64,000 bases of DNA, taken from positions 164,150 to 228,149 of the forward strand of contig JASCOA010000001.1 in NCBI GenBank assembly GCA_029959365.1, written 5' to 3'. The notes under the pieces are model-generated. The model had not been told where the DNA came from and made no database searches. It worked only from the letters and a program-made list of their open reading frames with translations. Shown in pieces: positions 9,494 to 18,916 of this stretch. The translations under genes were made by a program, and so were the position numbers. Each line of letters opens with the position of its first letter. Position 1 is the stretch's first letter. This DNA comes from Microbacteriaceae bacterium PS02343 (lineage in GTDB: Bacteria > Actinomycetota > Actinomycetes > Actinomycetales > Microbacteriaceae).

Positions 9494-9889
9494 CTAGGCC
9501 TCCGGCTGGGCGCTCTCGGCCTCGGCCGCGGCGCGCTGCGCGGCGACCTGGGCGTGCACCTGCTGCATGTCGAGGCCCTTGACCTGGCCGATGAGCTGCT
9601 CGAGCGCGGGCGCGGGCAGCGCGCCGGCCTGCGAGAAGACGAGCACGTTCTCGCGGAACGCCATGAGCGTGGGGATCGAGGTGATGCCCGCCATGCCGGC
9701 GAGGCGCTGCTCGGCCTCGGTGTCGACCTTGGCGAACACGACGTCGGCGTGCTGCTCGCTCGCGCCCTGGAAGACGGGGGCGAACTGCTTGCAGGGCCCG
9801 CACCAGTCGGCCCAGAAGTCGACGATCACGATGTCGTTGCCGGTGACGGTCTGCTCGAAGGTCGCTTCGGTGATGTCGATCGTGGCCAT
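9494..9889 (-). CDS. Thioredoxin-family protein
   Basis: Cytosolic thioredoxin of 131 residues with active site WADWCGPCKQFAP (about residues 27-39) and the cis-proline region GITSIPTLMAFREN. An Ala/Glu-rich C-terminal extension (about residues 105-131) goes beyond the usual ~105-residue fold. The ATG at 9889 follows TAGCGT (complement of 9896-9901) by 6 nt, a leaderless arrangement. It lies beside the HAD hydrolase and nucS, with no obvious shared pathway. Confidence 0.93.
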   Translation of the reverse strand: MATIDITEATFEQTVTGNDIVIVDFWADWCGPCKQFAPVFQGASEQHADVVFAKVDTEAEQRLAGMAGITSIPTLMAFRENVLVFSQAGALPAPALEQLIGQVKGLDMQQVHAQVAAQRAAAEAESAQPEA

Positions 9890-9941
9890 GCGATCACGCT
9901 AACAGCCGGGCGGATGCGTCGGGCAGTCGGCCCCGACCCGC

Positions 9942-10637
9942 TCAGAACAGCGTCGGTCGCCCCGAGTCGACGCCCTTCATGGCGTCGTAGTCGAGCACGA
10001 GGCAGCGGATGCCGCGATCCTCGGCGAGCGTGCGCGCCTGCGGCTTGATCTCCTGCGCCGCGAAGACGCCGGTGACCGGTGCGAGGTGCGGGTCGCGGTT
10101 CATGAGCTCGAGGTAGCGGGTGAGCTGCTCGACGCCGTCGATGTCGCCGCGGCGCTTGATCTCCACGGCCACTGCGGCGCCCTTCGCGTCGCGGGCGAGG
10201 ATGTCGACCGGCCCGATCGCCGTCATGTACTCGCGGCGCACGAGCAGGTGGCCCTCGCCGAGGTGCTCGATCTGCTCGGCCAGCAGCTTCTGCAGGTGCG
10301 CCTCGACGCCGTCCTTGACGAGGCCCGGGTCGATGCCGAGCTCGTGCGAGCTGTCGTGCAGGATCTCGAAGATCGACACCACGAGGGTGTCGGCGGTCTT
10401 CGCGTGAGTGACCTGCCAGACCTGCCGCACGCCGGCCGCGGTCTGCTCGTCGTCGAGCTCGACCTGGCTGAGGGTGCAGGGCGGGCTCATCCAGTTGAGC
10501 GGCTTGTAGCTGCCGCCGTCGGAGTGGATGAGGATGCTGCCGTCGCCCTTGAGCATCAGCACGCGGGTAGCGAGCGGCAGGTGGGCGCTCAGCCGACCTG
10601 CGTAATCGACGGAGCAACGGGCAACCACGAGACGCAC
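9942..10637 (-). CDS. nucS: Mismatch-specific endonuclease NucS (EndoMS)
   Basis: DNA endonuclease of 231 residues that cleaves mismatched DNA and replaces MutS/MutL in Actinobacteria and some Archaea. The N-terminal domain starts [20 protein letters not shown]. The C-terminal RecB-like nuclease domain shows [20 protein letters not shown] (the D-x(n)-ExK catalytic core), and the protein ends GRPTLF, a form compatible with sliding-clamp binding. The GTG start at 10637 follows TAGGCT by 7 nt (leaderless). Presence of nucS supports an actinobacterial assignment. Confidence 0.94.
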   Translation of the reverse strand: MRLVVARCSVDYAGRLSAHLPLATRVLMLKGDGSILIHSDGGSYKPLNWMSPPCTLSQVELDDEQTAAGVRQVWQVTHAKTADTLVVSIFEILHDSSHELGIDPGLVKDGVEAHLQKLLAEQIEHLGEGHLLVRREYMTAIGPVDILARDAKGAAVAVEIKRRGDIDGVEQLTRYLELMNRDPHLAPVTGVFAAQEIKPQARTLAEDRGIRCLVLDYDAMKGVDSGRPTLF

Positions 10638-10647
10638 GACGACGAGC

Positions 10648-11859
10648 CTACGATGCGCGGGCTGCGCTCCGTTCCCGGGCCGCGCCGGAGCAGAGCCCGG
10701 CGACCACGATCAGCACGAGCGCGACGGCCAGCGCCCAGCGCACCCCGATCTCGTGGCCGAGGAAGCCGATCAGCGGCGGGCCGACGAGGAAGGCGCAGTA
10801 GCCGACCGTGGCGACGACGCTGACCCGCGCGGCGGCGGTGCGCGGATCATCCGCTGCCGCCGACATGCCGACCGGGAAGCCGAGGGCCGAGCCGAGACCC
10901 CAGAGCACGATGCCGATCATCGCGATGACCGGCGAGTCGACGAGGATGACCGCGCCGAGTCCGATGACGGCGAGGACGGCGCTGCCGCGCAGCACCGGGA
11001 TCCGACCGAAGCGGTCGAGGATGCGCACGCCGGCCACTCGGCCCACCGTCATGCTGCCGACGAAGACCGCGAGCGCGATGGCGCCGGTCGTCTCGTCGAC
11101 GTCGTGGCCGTCGACCATCGCGATGGCGAGCCAGTCGTTCGCGGTGCCCTCGGCGAAGGCCATGCCGAGCACGATGAGGCCGATGAGCAGCGTGGTGGGG
11201 TCGCGCCACATGGCGAGGCGCTCGCCGAGGCTCGGCTTCGCCTCGTCCTCCGGCAGGTCGCCACCGGAGAGCGCCTGGTTCTCGGGCAGGAGGAAGAAGG
11301 AGCTGAGGACCGCGCCGCCGGCGAGCAGCCCGCCGACGATGAGCACGTGCGCCGCGAAGGAGAGGTCGATCAGCTCGGCGACCGCGCCGATGCCCGCGCC
11401 GAGCACCGCGCCGCCGCTGAAGAAGGCGTGGTAGATCGGCATGATCGTGCGGCCGAGAGCGCGCTCGTTGGCCGCACCCGAGATGTTCATGTTGACGTCG
11501 ACGATCGAGGCGCTCATGCCGAAGAACGCGAGCCCTCCGGCCACGACGAAGGGGTCGGGCGCGAGCGCCACCGAGCAGCCGGCGACGACGAAGCCGATCG
11601 AGCCGATGGGCAGGGCGTAGCGGATGACGCGCTTCGCGCCGAAGGCCGTGCCGAGGTGGCCGGCGGCGAGCAGGCCCACGATCGAGCCGATGGAGAAGCA
11701 GACGATGAGCAGGCCGTACTGGGCGGTGTCGATGCCGAGCGCCTCGCGGACGCTCGGCCCGCGCGCCATCCAGGAGGCCAGGCCCATCCCGCAGAGCGTG
11801 AAGACGAGGAAGAGGGCGTTGCGCCAGGCGCGGACGGGTGCGGTAGCGACGTTGCTCAC
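10648..11859 (-). CDS. MFS transporter
   Basis: Major facilitator superfamily permease of 403 residues with about twelve hydrophobic segments. It resembles the YbjJ/FucP-like actinobacterial group, with a [15 protein letters not shown] loop between helices 2 and 3. A hydrophilic central loop (about 195-215, [15 protein letters not shown]) divides the two halves. The GTG start at 11859 follows TAGCCT by 6 nt (leaderless). The substrate is unknown. Confidence 0.88.
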   Translation of the reverse strand: MSNVATAPVRAWRNALFLVFTLCGMGLASWMARGPSVREALGIDTAQYGLLIVCFSIGSIVGLLAAGHLGTAFGAKRVIRYALPIGSIGFVVAGCSVALAPDPFVVAGGLAFFGMSASIVDVNMNISGAANERALGRTIMPIYHAFFSGGAVLGAGIGAVAELIDLSFAAHVLIVGGLLAGGAVLSSFFLLPENQALSGGDLPEDEAKPSLGERLAMWRDPTTLLIGLIVLGMAFAEGTANDWLAIAMVDGHDVDETTGAIALAVFVGSMTVGRVAGVRILDRFGRIPVLRGSAVLAVIGLGAVILVDSPVIAMIGIVLWGLGSALGFPVGMSAAADDPRTAAARVSVVATVGYCAFLVGPPLIGFLGHEIGVRWALAVALVLIVVAGLCSGAARERSAARAS

Positions 11860-11899
11860 CCGGACAGGCTAGCCGTGAAAAGCGTCCGGTGGAAGGGAT

Positions 11900-13216
11900 T
11901 CAGGCGCCGAGTCGCATCCAGCGCTCGCCGCGGGCGCGCAGACCGAGCGTCAGTGCCCGGATGCCCTGGTAGCCGAAGGTGAACGCCGCCCACAGCGCGA
12001 GCAGCGAGCCGTCGCCGACCAGCGCGAGCAGCGGGAGGAAGACGAGCACGTTCACGACGCCGGCCAGCGCCAGGTACCGCGCGTCGCCGGCGCCGATCAG
12101 CACGCCGTCGAGCACGTACGCGAAGCCCGAGAGCGGTGTGCCGATCGCGAGCACGAGCAGCAGCGGCGGCAGCAGCGCGAGCACCGCCGCGTCGCCGGTG
12201 AAGACGAACCCGAGCACCGGCGAGGCGAGCGCCAGCAGCGCCCCGAGCGCAAGCCCGCCGCCCACGCCGAGCACCATGAGCCGACGCGTCACGGCGCGCA
12301 CGCGCCCGACGTCGCCGGATCCGAGCCCGTGACCGACCATCGCCTGCCCGGCGATCGCCAGCGCGTCCAGGGCGAAGGCCAGCGTGCTGGTCAGGGTCAT
12401 GGCGATCTGCAGGGCGCCGAGCTGCGGGGTGCCGAGGCCCGCGGCGATGACGACCGGGGCGATCACGGCGACGCGCAGGCTGACCGTGCGCAGCAGCATC
12501 CATCCGCCGTCCATCGCCGTGCGCAGCACGCCGCCGAACCCGGGCCGCAGCGGAGCGCCGGCCGCCCGTGCCGCCCGGACGGCGATGACCGCGTAGACCG
12601 AGGCCATGCCCCACTGCGCCACGACGGTGCCGGCGGCCGAGCCGGCCAGGCCCCAGCCGAAACCGTAGAGGAACAGCGCGTTCAGCGCCGCGTTCGCCGC
12701 GAAGCCCGCGCCGGCGACGATCAGCGGCGTGCGGGTGTCCTGCAGTCCGCGCAGCAGGCCCGTCGCCGCGATGACCAGCAGCATCGCGGGGATGCCGACC
12801 AGCGAGACGAGCAGGTACTCGGTGGCCGCCGCCGTCACCGCCGCATCGGCGCCGAACAGCGCGAGCAGGGGAGCGGATGCGACGAGCCCGGCCAGCGCGA
12901 CCAGCAGCCCCAGCCCCAGCGCCAACCAGAGCCCGTCGATGCCGGCCCGCACCGCACCGGTCGGGTCGCCGGCGCCCAGACGGCGGGCGACGACCGGGGT
13001 GGTCGCGTAGGCGAGGAAGACGAGCAGGCCGATGGTGGTGTGCAGCACGGTGCCGGCGAGCCCGAGGCCCGCGAGAGGCACGGCGCCGAGATGGCCGACG
13101 AGCGCGGTGTCGGTGAGCAGGAAGAGGGGCTCGGCGATGAGGGCCCCGAGGGCGGGCAGCGCGAGGCGTCCGATCTCGCGATCGAGGGACCGGGTGGAGG
13201 TGCTGCGCAGTGCCAT
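11900..13216 (-). CDS. MATE-family efflux transporter (DinF-like)
   Basis: Multidrug and toxin extrusion family protein, 438 residues, about twelve hydrophobic segments. The opening region (LDREIGRLALPALGALIAEPLFLLTDTALVGHLG) matches DinF/NorM-type carriers, which export cationic compounds against Na+ or H+. The start ATG at 13216 is placed by the family N-terminus; a TAGGGT -10 box lies 9 nt upstream. It precedes the MFS gene on the same strand with a 40-bp gap. Confidence 0.9.
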   Translation of the reverse strand: MALRSTSTRSLDREIGRLALPALGALIAEPLFLLTDTALVGHLGAVPLAGLGLAGTVLHTTIGLLVFLAYATTPVVARRLGAGDPTGAVRAGIDGLWLALGLGLLVALAGLVASAPLLALFGADAAVTAAATEYLLVSLVGIPAMLLVIAATGLLRGLQDTRTPLIVAGAGFAANAALNALFLYGFGWGLAGSAAGTVVAQWGMASVYAVIAVRAARAAGAPLRPGFGGVLRTAMDGGWMLLRTVSLRVAVIAPVVIAAGLGTPQLGALQIAMTLTSTLAFALDALAIAGQAMVGHGLGSGDVGRVRAVTRRLMVLGVGGGLALGALLALASPVLGFVFTGDAAVLALLPPLLLVLAIGTPLSGFAYVLDGVLIGAGDARYLALAGVVNVLVFLPLLALVGDGSLLALWAAFTFGYQGIRALTLGLRARGERWMRLGA

Positions 13217-13271
13217 CGACTCCGCACCCTAGCCCGGCCCGGCCGCGGTGGGCGCCGCTAGGGTGGGCCGC

Positions 13272-13970
13272 ATGAGCGGCACCCCCGAATCCGAGCTCTT
13301 CGCCCGTCTCGTCGACCTCGGGGCGCTGCTGGCCTACGAGCACCGGCTGCAGCTGGACGAGGTGCTCGGCGAGACCGCCTTCGCGGCCGACGTCGTCGAG
13401 GGCACCCTGCGGCTCGAGGGCACCGTCGGGCGCTCGATCGAGACGCAGCTGCACCTGCTGGGCACCGCCGCGCCGGGGCCGGCCACCTGGCTCTGGTCCT
13501 GGGCCAACCCGGGCGAGCTGCCCGCGCCCGTCTCCCAGCTGGCCCGGCAGCTGCGCGCCTACGGCGAGGAGCACGGCGTGCCCGAGTTCACCGAGCCGGA
13601 GCGGCCGCTCGACGGCGAGAGCACCTGGCGCCGCCTCGGCATCGCGGCCGGGCTCGCGCTGCGCAGCCCGCGCACCGTCTTCCCCGGCCCGATCGAGGGC
13701 GGCACCGTCGCGGTGCTGCTCGTCGACGACGAGCGTCTCGCGCTGCCCGGCCCCACCGTCGCGCGCACGCTGCGGGTGCTGCGGGAGGGCATCGGCAGCA
13801 CGGAGCTGCGCTCGCACTCGGCGGCGCTGACCCGCTACGCCCAGGACCGCGGCATCGAGCTCGACTGGAACGGCGGCGAGCCCGTGCTGCGGCTGCCCGA
13901 CGGGCGCATCACGGTGCGCCTCGACCACGCGCTGGACCGGATCGCGCAGCTGACCGGCTCCGCAGCCTGA
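13272..13970 (+). CDS. DUF6882-like hypothetical protein
   Basis: Soluble 232-residue protein with no signal peptide or membrane helix. The motif TWLWSWAN near residue 75 is reminiscent of DUF6882-type actinobacterial proteins of unknown function; this family call is from memory. A -10 box TAGGGT (13259-13264) lies 7 nt before the ATG, so the transcript is probably leaderless. Confidence 0.7.
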   Translation: MSGTPESELFARLVDLGALLAYEHRLQLDEVLGETAFAADVVEGTLRLEGTVGRSIETQLHLLGTAAPGPATWLWSWANPGELPAPVSQLARQLRAYGEEHGVPEFTEPERPLDGESTWRRLGIAAGLALRSPRTVFPGPIEGGTVAVLLVDDERLALPGPTVARTLRVLREGIGSTELRSHSAALTRYAQDRGIELDWNGGEPVLRLPDGRITVRLDHALDRIAQLTGSAA

Positions 13971-14034
13971 GCACAGGCCGAGCGACCTACGATCGGGAGC
14001 ACCCCACCGCCTTCCCGAGAGGAACCCGCCGCGC

Positions 14035-14697
14035 ATGAGCAAGGCCGCCAAGATCAACATCGCCATCGTCGCGGGCCTCGTGCTGCTGCTCGGAGCGGTG
14101 ATCGCGGTGATCGTGGCCGTCAGCGGCGCGAATCAGCAGCCTGCGGCATCCGGCGACCTCGACCCGGCGCTCATCGAGAACGCCGACTCCCACGTGCTGA
14201 CCGACCCGGCCGATGCGCAGGTCACCGTCGTCGAGTTCCTCGACTTCCAGTGCCCCGGCTGCGGCGACCTCGAGCCCACGATGCAGGAGCTGCGCGCCGA
14301 CCTCGGCGACGAGGTGCGCTTCGTCGTGCGCAACTTCCCGCTCATCGACATCCACCCCAACGCCGTCGACGCGGCGATCGCCGCCGAGGCCGCCGCCGAC
14401 CAGGACGCGTACGCGGAGATGCACGACGCGCTCTTCGCGAACCAGGACGAGTGGACCGGCCTCGACGACGCCACCGACTACTTCCGCGACCTCGCCGACG
14501 AGCTCGGTCTCGACCTCGACGCCTACGACGCCGCGGTCGCCGACCCGGCCACCGAGGAGCGGGTCATGGCCGACCGCTCCGACGCTCTCGAACTGGGCCT
14601 GCAGGGCACGCCGAGCATCATCGTCGACGGTCAGCTGGTGCGGCTGCAGCAGCTCAGCGACGTGCGCACGGCCATCGAGGCGGCGCTCGCGGAGTAA
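14035..14697 (+). CDS. DsbA-like thioredoxin-fold protein, membrane anchored
   Basis: Extracytoplasmic thiol-disulfide oxidoreductase of 220 residues. An N-terminal hydrophobic helix (about 8-32) is followed by a DsbA-type thioredoxin domain with active site FQCPGCGDL (CPGC, about residue 75) and the cis-Pro loop LGLQGTPSIIVDG. It probably helps fold secreted proteins. TACGAT near 13988-13993 may be the -10 box, and GAGAGGAA gives a ribosome-binding site 13 nt before the ATG. Confidence 0.88.
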   Translation: MSKAAKINIAIVAGLVLLLGAVIAVIVAVSGANQQPAASGDLDPALIENADSHVLTDPADAQVTVVEFLDFQCPGCGDLEPTMQELRADLGDEVRFVVRNFPLIDIHPNAVDAAIAAEAAADQDAYAEMHDALFANQDEWTGLDDATDYFRDLADELGLDLDAYDAAVADPATEERVMADRSDALELGLQGTPSIIVDGQLVRLQQLSDVRTAIEAALAE

Positions 14698-14748
14698 TCC
14701 TCCGCTGCTTCCAGGTCTCGCGTCGGGCGTCGCGCCTAGGCTGGCCGC

Positions 14749-16710
14749 ATGAGCGACCTCCTCCCCGCCGGCATCGATCGCGACGAGCTCGACGCGGAGG
14801 TGCGCCCGCAGGACGACCTCTTCCGCCACGTCAACGGCAAGTGGATCGAACGCACCGCGATCCCGAGCGACAAGGCGCGCTACGGCGCCTTCTACGCGCT
14901 GGCCGAGGAGGCCGAGCAGGCGGTCAAGGCGATCATCCTCGAGTCGCAGTCGGCGGAGCCCGGCACCGAGGCGCGCAAGATCGGCGACCTCTACGCCTCC
15001 TTCATGGACGAGGCGCGCATCGACGCCCTCGGCACCGCGCCCCTGGCGCCGCTGCTCGCCGAGGTCGACGCGATCGACGACCGCACCTCGCTGCTCGCGA
15101 CCCTCGGCCGCCTCGAGCGCCAGGGCATCAGCGGCGCCGTGCACCTCTTCGTCGACAACGACCCGGGGGACCCCGACCGCTACCTCGTCTTCCTGCACCA
15201 GGGGGGCCTCTCGCTGCCCGACGAGTCCTACTACCGCGAGGAGTCCTTCGCGGAGGTGCGCGCGAAGCACCGCAGCCACGTCGAGCGGATGCTGGCCCTC
15301 GCCGGCCTGGACGGCGCGGCCGAGCGCGCCGAGCGCATCGTCGCGCTGGAGCACGTGCTCGCCGCGAGCCACTGGGACAAGGTGCGCGCCCGCGACAGCC
15401 AGGCCTCGTACAACCTGCGCGGCTGGGCCGAGGTGCTCGAGGCGACCGCCGCGGTCGACCTCGACGTCTGGCGCGAGGCCATCGGAGCCCCCGAGCGCGT
15501 CTTCGACGAGGTGGTCGTGCGCCAGCCCGAGTACCTCGAAGCGGCCGCCCGGGCGCTCGCCGAGCAGCCCCTCGAGGCGTGGGCCGACTGGCTGCGCTGG
15601 CAGATCGTGCGCGCCTACTCGCCCTACCTGCCGAAGGCGTTCGCCGAGGCGAACTTCGACTTCTACGGCCGCACGCTCACCGGCACCCCCGAGCAGCGCG
15701 TGCGCTGGAAGCGCGGCGTCTCCTTCGTCGAGGGCTCGCTCGGCGAGGCCGTCGGCAAGGTCTACGTGGAGCGGCACTTCTCGCCGACCGCGAAGGGCGC
15801 GATGGACGCGCTGGTCGCGAACCTCATCGAGGCGTACCGCCGCTCGATCGTGGATCTCGAGTGGATGACCGACGAGACCCGCGAGCGCGCGCTCGAGAAG
15901 CTCGGCAAGTTCACCCCCAAGATCGGCTTCCCCGACCGCTGGCGCGACTACACGAACCTCGCCGTCGACGCGGGCGACCTGGTGGGCAACGTGCAGGCGG
16001 CGAACGAGTTCGAGTTCCAGCGCGAGCTCGGCAAGATCGGCGGCCCGATCGACCGCGACGAGTGGTTCATGACGCCGCAGACGATCAACGCCTACTACAA
16101 CCCCGGCTTCAACGAGATCGTGTTCCCCGCTGCGATCCTGCAGTACCCGTTCTTCGACGAGGCGCGGGACGCGGCCGCGAACTACGGCGCGATCGGCGCG
16201 GTGATCGGGCACGAGATCGGCCACGGCTTCGACGACCAGGGCTCGCGCTACGACGGCGACGGCAGGCTGACGGACTGGTGGACGGATGCGGACCGCGCGG
16301 CCTTCGAGCAGCGCACGGCGAGCCTCATCGCCCAGTACGACGCGCTCGCCCCGGCGCAGACCCCGGAGCACCACGTCAACGGCGCACTGACCATCGGCGA
16401 GAACATCGGCGACCTCGGCGGCCTGGGTATCGCCTGGCTCGCGTACCTGATCTCGCTCGACGGCGAGGAGCCGCCGGTGATCGACGGGCTGACCGGCGCG
16501 CAGCGATTCCTCATCTCCTGGGCGCAGGCCTGGCAGACCAAGGCCCGGGACGAGGAGGTCGTCCGGCTGCTCGCGATCGACCCGCACTCGCCGAGCGAGT
16601 TCCGCTGCAACCAGATCGTGCGCAACCTGCCCGTCTTCTACGAGGCGTTCGGGGTGACGGAGCAGGACGCCCTGTGGCTGCCCGCCGACGAGCGGGTCGC
16701 CATCTGGTGA
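14749..16710 (+). CDS. M13-family zinc metallopeptidase (neprilysin/PepO-like)
   Basis: Zinc endopeptidase of 653 residues. The gluzincin site is GHEIGHGFDDQGSRYDGDG (about residues 486-504), with the downstream glutamate motif ENIGDLGG. The N-terminal half is the helical M13 domain. No signal peptide is evident, so a cytoplasmic role in peptide turnover is possible. The ATG at 14749 follows TAGGCT (14737-14742) by 6 nt (leaderless). It overlaps the next gene by 4 nt. Confidence 0.94.
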   Translation: MSDLLPAGIDRDELDAEVRPQDDLFRHVNGKWIERTAIPSDKARYGAFYALAEEAEQAVKAIILESQSAEPGTEARKIGDLYASFMDEARIDALGTAPLAPLLAEVDAIDDRTSLLATLGRLERQGISGAVHLFVDNDPGDPDRYLVFLHQGGLSLPDESYYREESFAEVRAKHRSHVERMLALAGLDGAAERAERIVALEHVLAASHWDKVRARDSQASYNLRGWAEVLEATAAVDLDVWREAIGAPERVFDEVVVRQPEYLEAAARALAEQPLEAWADWLRWQIVRAYSPYLPKAFAEANFDFYGRTLTGTPEQRVRWKRGVSFVEGSLGEAVGKVYVERHFSPTAKGAMDALVANLIEAYRRSIVDLEWMTDETRERALEKLGKFTPKIGFPDRWRDYTNLAVDAGDLVGNVQAANEFEFQRELGKIGGPIDRDEWFMTPQTINAYYNPGFNEIVFPAAILQYPFFDEARDAAANYGAIGAVIGHEIGHGFDDQGSRYDGDGRLTDWWTDADRAAFEQRTASLIAQYDALAPAQTPEHHVNGALTIGENIGDLGGLGIAWLAYLISLDGEEPPVIDGLTGAQRFLISWAQAWQTKARDEEVVRLLAIDPHSPSEFRCNQIVRNLPVFYEAFGVTEQDALWLPADERVAIW

Positions 16711-17621
16711 GCGACGCCACGCCCGCGCTGCGCCGCGACCGTCGCCGGTCGCGCGACCGCGGGCGCCATCGCGGCGAGGCCTCCCCGGACTTCGCGGTGA
16801 CCTTCGCGCGCCTCGGTGAGCTCGCCTACACGGGCGCGCAGGTCTCGGCGAGCGTGCGGGTCGTCGGTCGCACCGCGGAGGACGACCGCTCGCTGCTCGC
16901 CGTGGACGACACCGTGGCGATGCCGACGGCCAGCATCGGCAAGGTGCTGCTGCTCATCGAGGCCGCGGCGCGCATCGGCGAGGGGCGCGTGCCCGGGCTC
17001 GGGGTGCTCGATCGCACGGTGGCCGACGCGGCCGCCGACTCGGGCATCTGGCGCTACCTGCAGGCCTCCTCCCTGCCGACCGCGGACCTCGCGGTGCTCG
17101 TCGGTGCGCTCAGCGACAACCTGGCCACCAACGTGCTGCTGCGCGAGATCGGCCTCGACGCGGTGCGCACCCGGGCGGAGGCGCTCGGGCTGCGGCGCAC
17201 GGCCCTGCTCGACCGGGTGCGCGACCGTCGCGGCCCGGACGACGCCCCGCAGCTGTCGGTCGGCAGCACCGCGGAGCTCGCCGGGCTGTTCGCCGCGCTG
17301 ACCCGCGGTGAGGCCGTCGACCGGCTGACGAGCCACCGGGTGCTCGACTGGCTGTCGCTGGGGGCGGACCTGTCGATGACCGCATCCGCATTCGGCCTCG
17401 ATCCGCTCGCCCACACCGGCACCGACCACGGGCTGCGGCTCAGCAACAAGACCGGCACCGACGATGGTCTGCGCGCCGAGGCCGGCGTGCTCACCGGGCC
17501 TCGCGGTCGTCTCTCGTACGCGATCGCCGTGCGCTTCGAGGACCGCAGCCTGGGCGACCGGCTGCGGGTGCTCTCCGCGATGCGCACCCTCGGCGAGGAG
17601 CTGCTCGAGTACGTGCACTGA
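16707..17621 (+). CDS. Class A beta-lactamase-like serine hydrolase
   Basis: Penicillin-recognising serine hydrolase fold, 304 residues. The three hallmark motifs are present: SxxK as SIGK (TASIGKVLLL, about residue 76), SDN (ALSDNLATN, about 137) and KTG (SNKTGTDDG, about 249). The GTG start overlaps the M13 peptidase stop (GTGA), indicating coupling. The N-terminus is arginine-rich with no signal peptide, which is unusual for a secreted beta-lactamase and hints at a cytoplasmic esterase or amidase instead. Antibiotic hydrolysis is not established. Confidence 0.8.
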   Translation: MSDATPALRRDRRRSRDRGRHRGEASPDFAVTFARLGELAYTGAQVSASVRVVGRTAEDDRSLLAVDDTVAMPTASIGKVLLLIEAAARIGEGRVPGLGVLDRTVADAAADSGIWRYLQASSLPTADLAVLVGALSDNLATNVLLREIGLDAVRTRAEALGLRRTALLDRVRDRRGPDDAPQLSVGSTAELAGLFAALTRGEAVDRLTSHRVLDWLSLGADLSMTASAFGLDPLAHTGTDHGLRLSNKTGTDDGLRAEAGVLTGPRGRLSYAIAVRFEDRSLGDRLRVLSAMRTLGEELLEYVH

Positions 17622-17708
17622 GTCCCTGCCTGAGAGCAGGGTGCGTGCTCCCTGCATCCGCGGAGGGCCCGCCGGTACGCTGGGGAGCCCGCAACGATTG
17701 GAGCCCAC

Positions 17709-18113
17709 ATGCGCGGCAAGCTCATCCTCGTCACCGGCGTCGCCATCGGCTACGTGCTCGGCGCGAAGGCCGGACGCGAGCGCTACGAGCAGATCAAGAA
17801 GGGCGCTTCGCGGCTCTGGAACGACCCCCGCGTGCAGGGCCCCGTGCAGCAGGCCGAGGACTTCGCGAAGGACAAGGCCCCCGAGGTCGTCGAGTTCCTC
17901 GCGGACGGCGCCAAGAAGATCGTCGTCTCCGCTCGCGGCGCCAGCCGCAAGGGCGCTGAGAAGGCCGCGGATGCGACCAGCACCGCCGCTTCGAAGGCCA
18001 GCACCGCCGCGTCGAAGGCGAAGACAGCGGCCAAGTCGACCGCCCGCAAGACCACCGCGAGCAGCAGCACGAGCACCCGCTCGACCGCCGCGAGCACCGC
18101 GGACGAGTCCTGA
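17709..18113 (+). CDS. YtxH-like small membrane-associated protein
   Basis: 134-residue protein. An N-terminal hydrophobic helix (about 4-20, ILVTGVAIGYVLGAKAG) is followed by a YtxH-like segment (RERYEQIKKGASRLWNDPRVQ) and a long Ala/Lys/Ser/Thr-rich tail suited to helix or nucleic-acid/envelope contact. It is first in a three-gene set with a holin-X protein and a DUF3618 protein, common in Actinobacteria. A -10-like TACGCT precedes it. Confidence 0.8.
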   Translation: MRGKLILVTGVAIGYVLGAKAGRERYEQIKKGASRLWNDPRVQGPVQQAEDFAKDKAPEVVEFLADGAKKIVVSARGASRKGAEKAADATSTAASKASTAASKAKTAAKSTARKTTASSSTSTRSTAASTADES

Positions 18114-18141
18114 TCCGCGCAGCACGACCGGAGGAGACCCC

Positions 18142-18564
18142 ATGAGCAAGAGCACGACCGAGGAGCGCCGATCGCTCGGCAGCCTCATCTCGTCGCTGCC
18201 CGGCCTCGTGACCGACCTGTTGAAGGCCGAGTTCACCAACCTGCAGCGAGAGATCGTCGGCAAGCTGAAGGCCATCGGCATCGGCGTCGCCTTCTTCGTC
18301 GTCGCGGCGGTGCTCGCCTTCTTCATGCTGGGCGTGCTGCTCGCAGCCGCCGTGCTCGGCTTCGCGACGATCATGCCGGGCTGGGCGGCCGCGCTCACCG
18401 TGGCGGGCATCATCCTGATCGTCATCATCGTGCTCGTGCTGATCGGCGTGAACCGGCTCAAGCACGGCGTGCCGCCGGCACCGACCGAGACCATCGAGAG
18501 CGTGAAGGACGACGTGCGCGCCCTCAAGGGCCTGCCGAGCTCGAACGCGGAGGAGACCCGATGA
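18142..18564 (+). CDS. Actinobacterial holin-X / phage holin family protein
   Basis: 140-residue protein of the Act-Hol-X type with two strong membrane helices (about residues 50-75 and 80-107) and short polar ends. It is not a prophage gene here: it sits between YtxH-like and DUF3618 proteins in a chromosomal membrane-protein set. The ATG at 18142 follows GGAGGAGACCCC, a good ribosome-binding site. It overlaps the next gene by 4 nt. Confidence 0.85.
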   Translation: MSKSTTEERRSLGSLISSLPGLVTDLLKAEFTNLQREIVGKLKAIGIGVAFFVVAAVLAFFMLGVLLAAAVLGFATIMPGWAAALTVAGIILIVIIVLVLIGVNRLKHGVPPAPTETIESVKDDVRALKGLPSSNAEETR

Positions 18565-18767
18565 ACGACGCCGTCAAGGCCCGGGCCGAGCTCGAGGCCG
18601 TCCTCGACGAGCTCGAGGACCGCATCAACCCGGCGAAGGTCGCCGCGCGCACCAACGCCAAGCTGCGCCGCTCGTACCGGCGCAACCCCGGCGCCTGGAC
18701 GGCCGGCGCCGCCGCGGTCGTCGTCGTGGCCGGAGGGGCGCTGCTCCTGCTGCTGCGCCGCGGCTGA
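18561..18767 (+). CDS. DUF3618-family protein
   Basis: 68-residue protein with a charged N-terminal part (LDELEDRINPAKVAARTNAK) and a C-terminal membrane helix (about 47-65) ending in two arginines. This matches the DUF3618 layout and its usual place after a holin-X gene, to which it is coupled by an ATGA overlap. The function is unknown. Confidence 0.82.
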   Translation: MNDAVKARAELEAVLDELEDRINPAKVAARTNAKLRRSYRRNPGAWTAGAAAVVVVAGGALLLLLRRG

Positions 18768-18841
18768 TCCGGCCGCGTCGAGAGGAACTCGTTATCCGGC
18801 GCGCTTGGACGCGGTGCGCTCCAGGGGAGATGATGGGGGTC

Positions 18842-18916
18842 ATGATCCGTTCCGCCGCGCCCGCACCACCCGTCCGCAGTTCGCGCGATCGCGTGAGCCT
18901 GCGCGGGGACGCGTGA
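18842..18916 (+). CDS. Putative 24-residue leaderless leader ORF ahead of hemD
   Basis: ATG at 18842 opens a 24-codon frame (MIRSAAPAPP... ending VSLRGDA) whose TGA at 18914-18916 overlaps the proposed GTG start of hemD (GTGA). A TTGGAC -35 (18805-18810), an 18-nt spacer and a GATGAT -10 (18829-18834) put the transcript start at or beside the ATG, so this ORF would be read first on a leaderless mRNA and hemD by coupling. It is inferred from sequence layout only. Confidence 0.5.
   Translation: MIRSAAPAPPVRSSRDRVSLRGDA

Noticed and set aside
16707..17621. Calling the SxxK/SDN/KTG protein a resistance beta-lactamase.
   Set aside because: There is no signal peptide and no evidence of activity; the fold is shared by esterases and amidases.
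18142..18564. Holin gene as evidence of a prophage.
   Set aside because: The Act-Hol-X/YtxH/DUF3618 set is a normal chromosomal arrangement in Actinobacteria; no phage genes or attachment sites are nearby.
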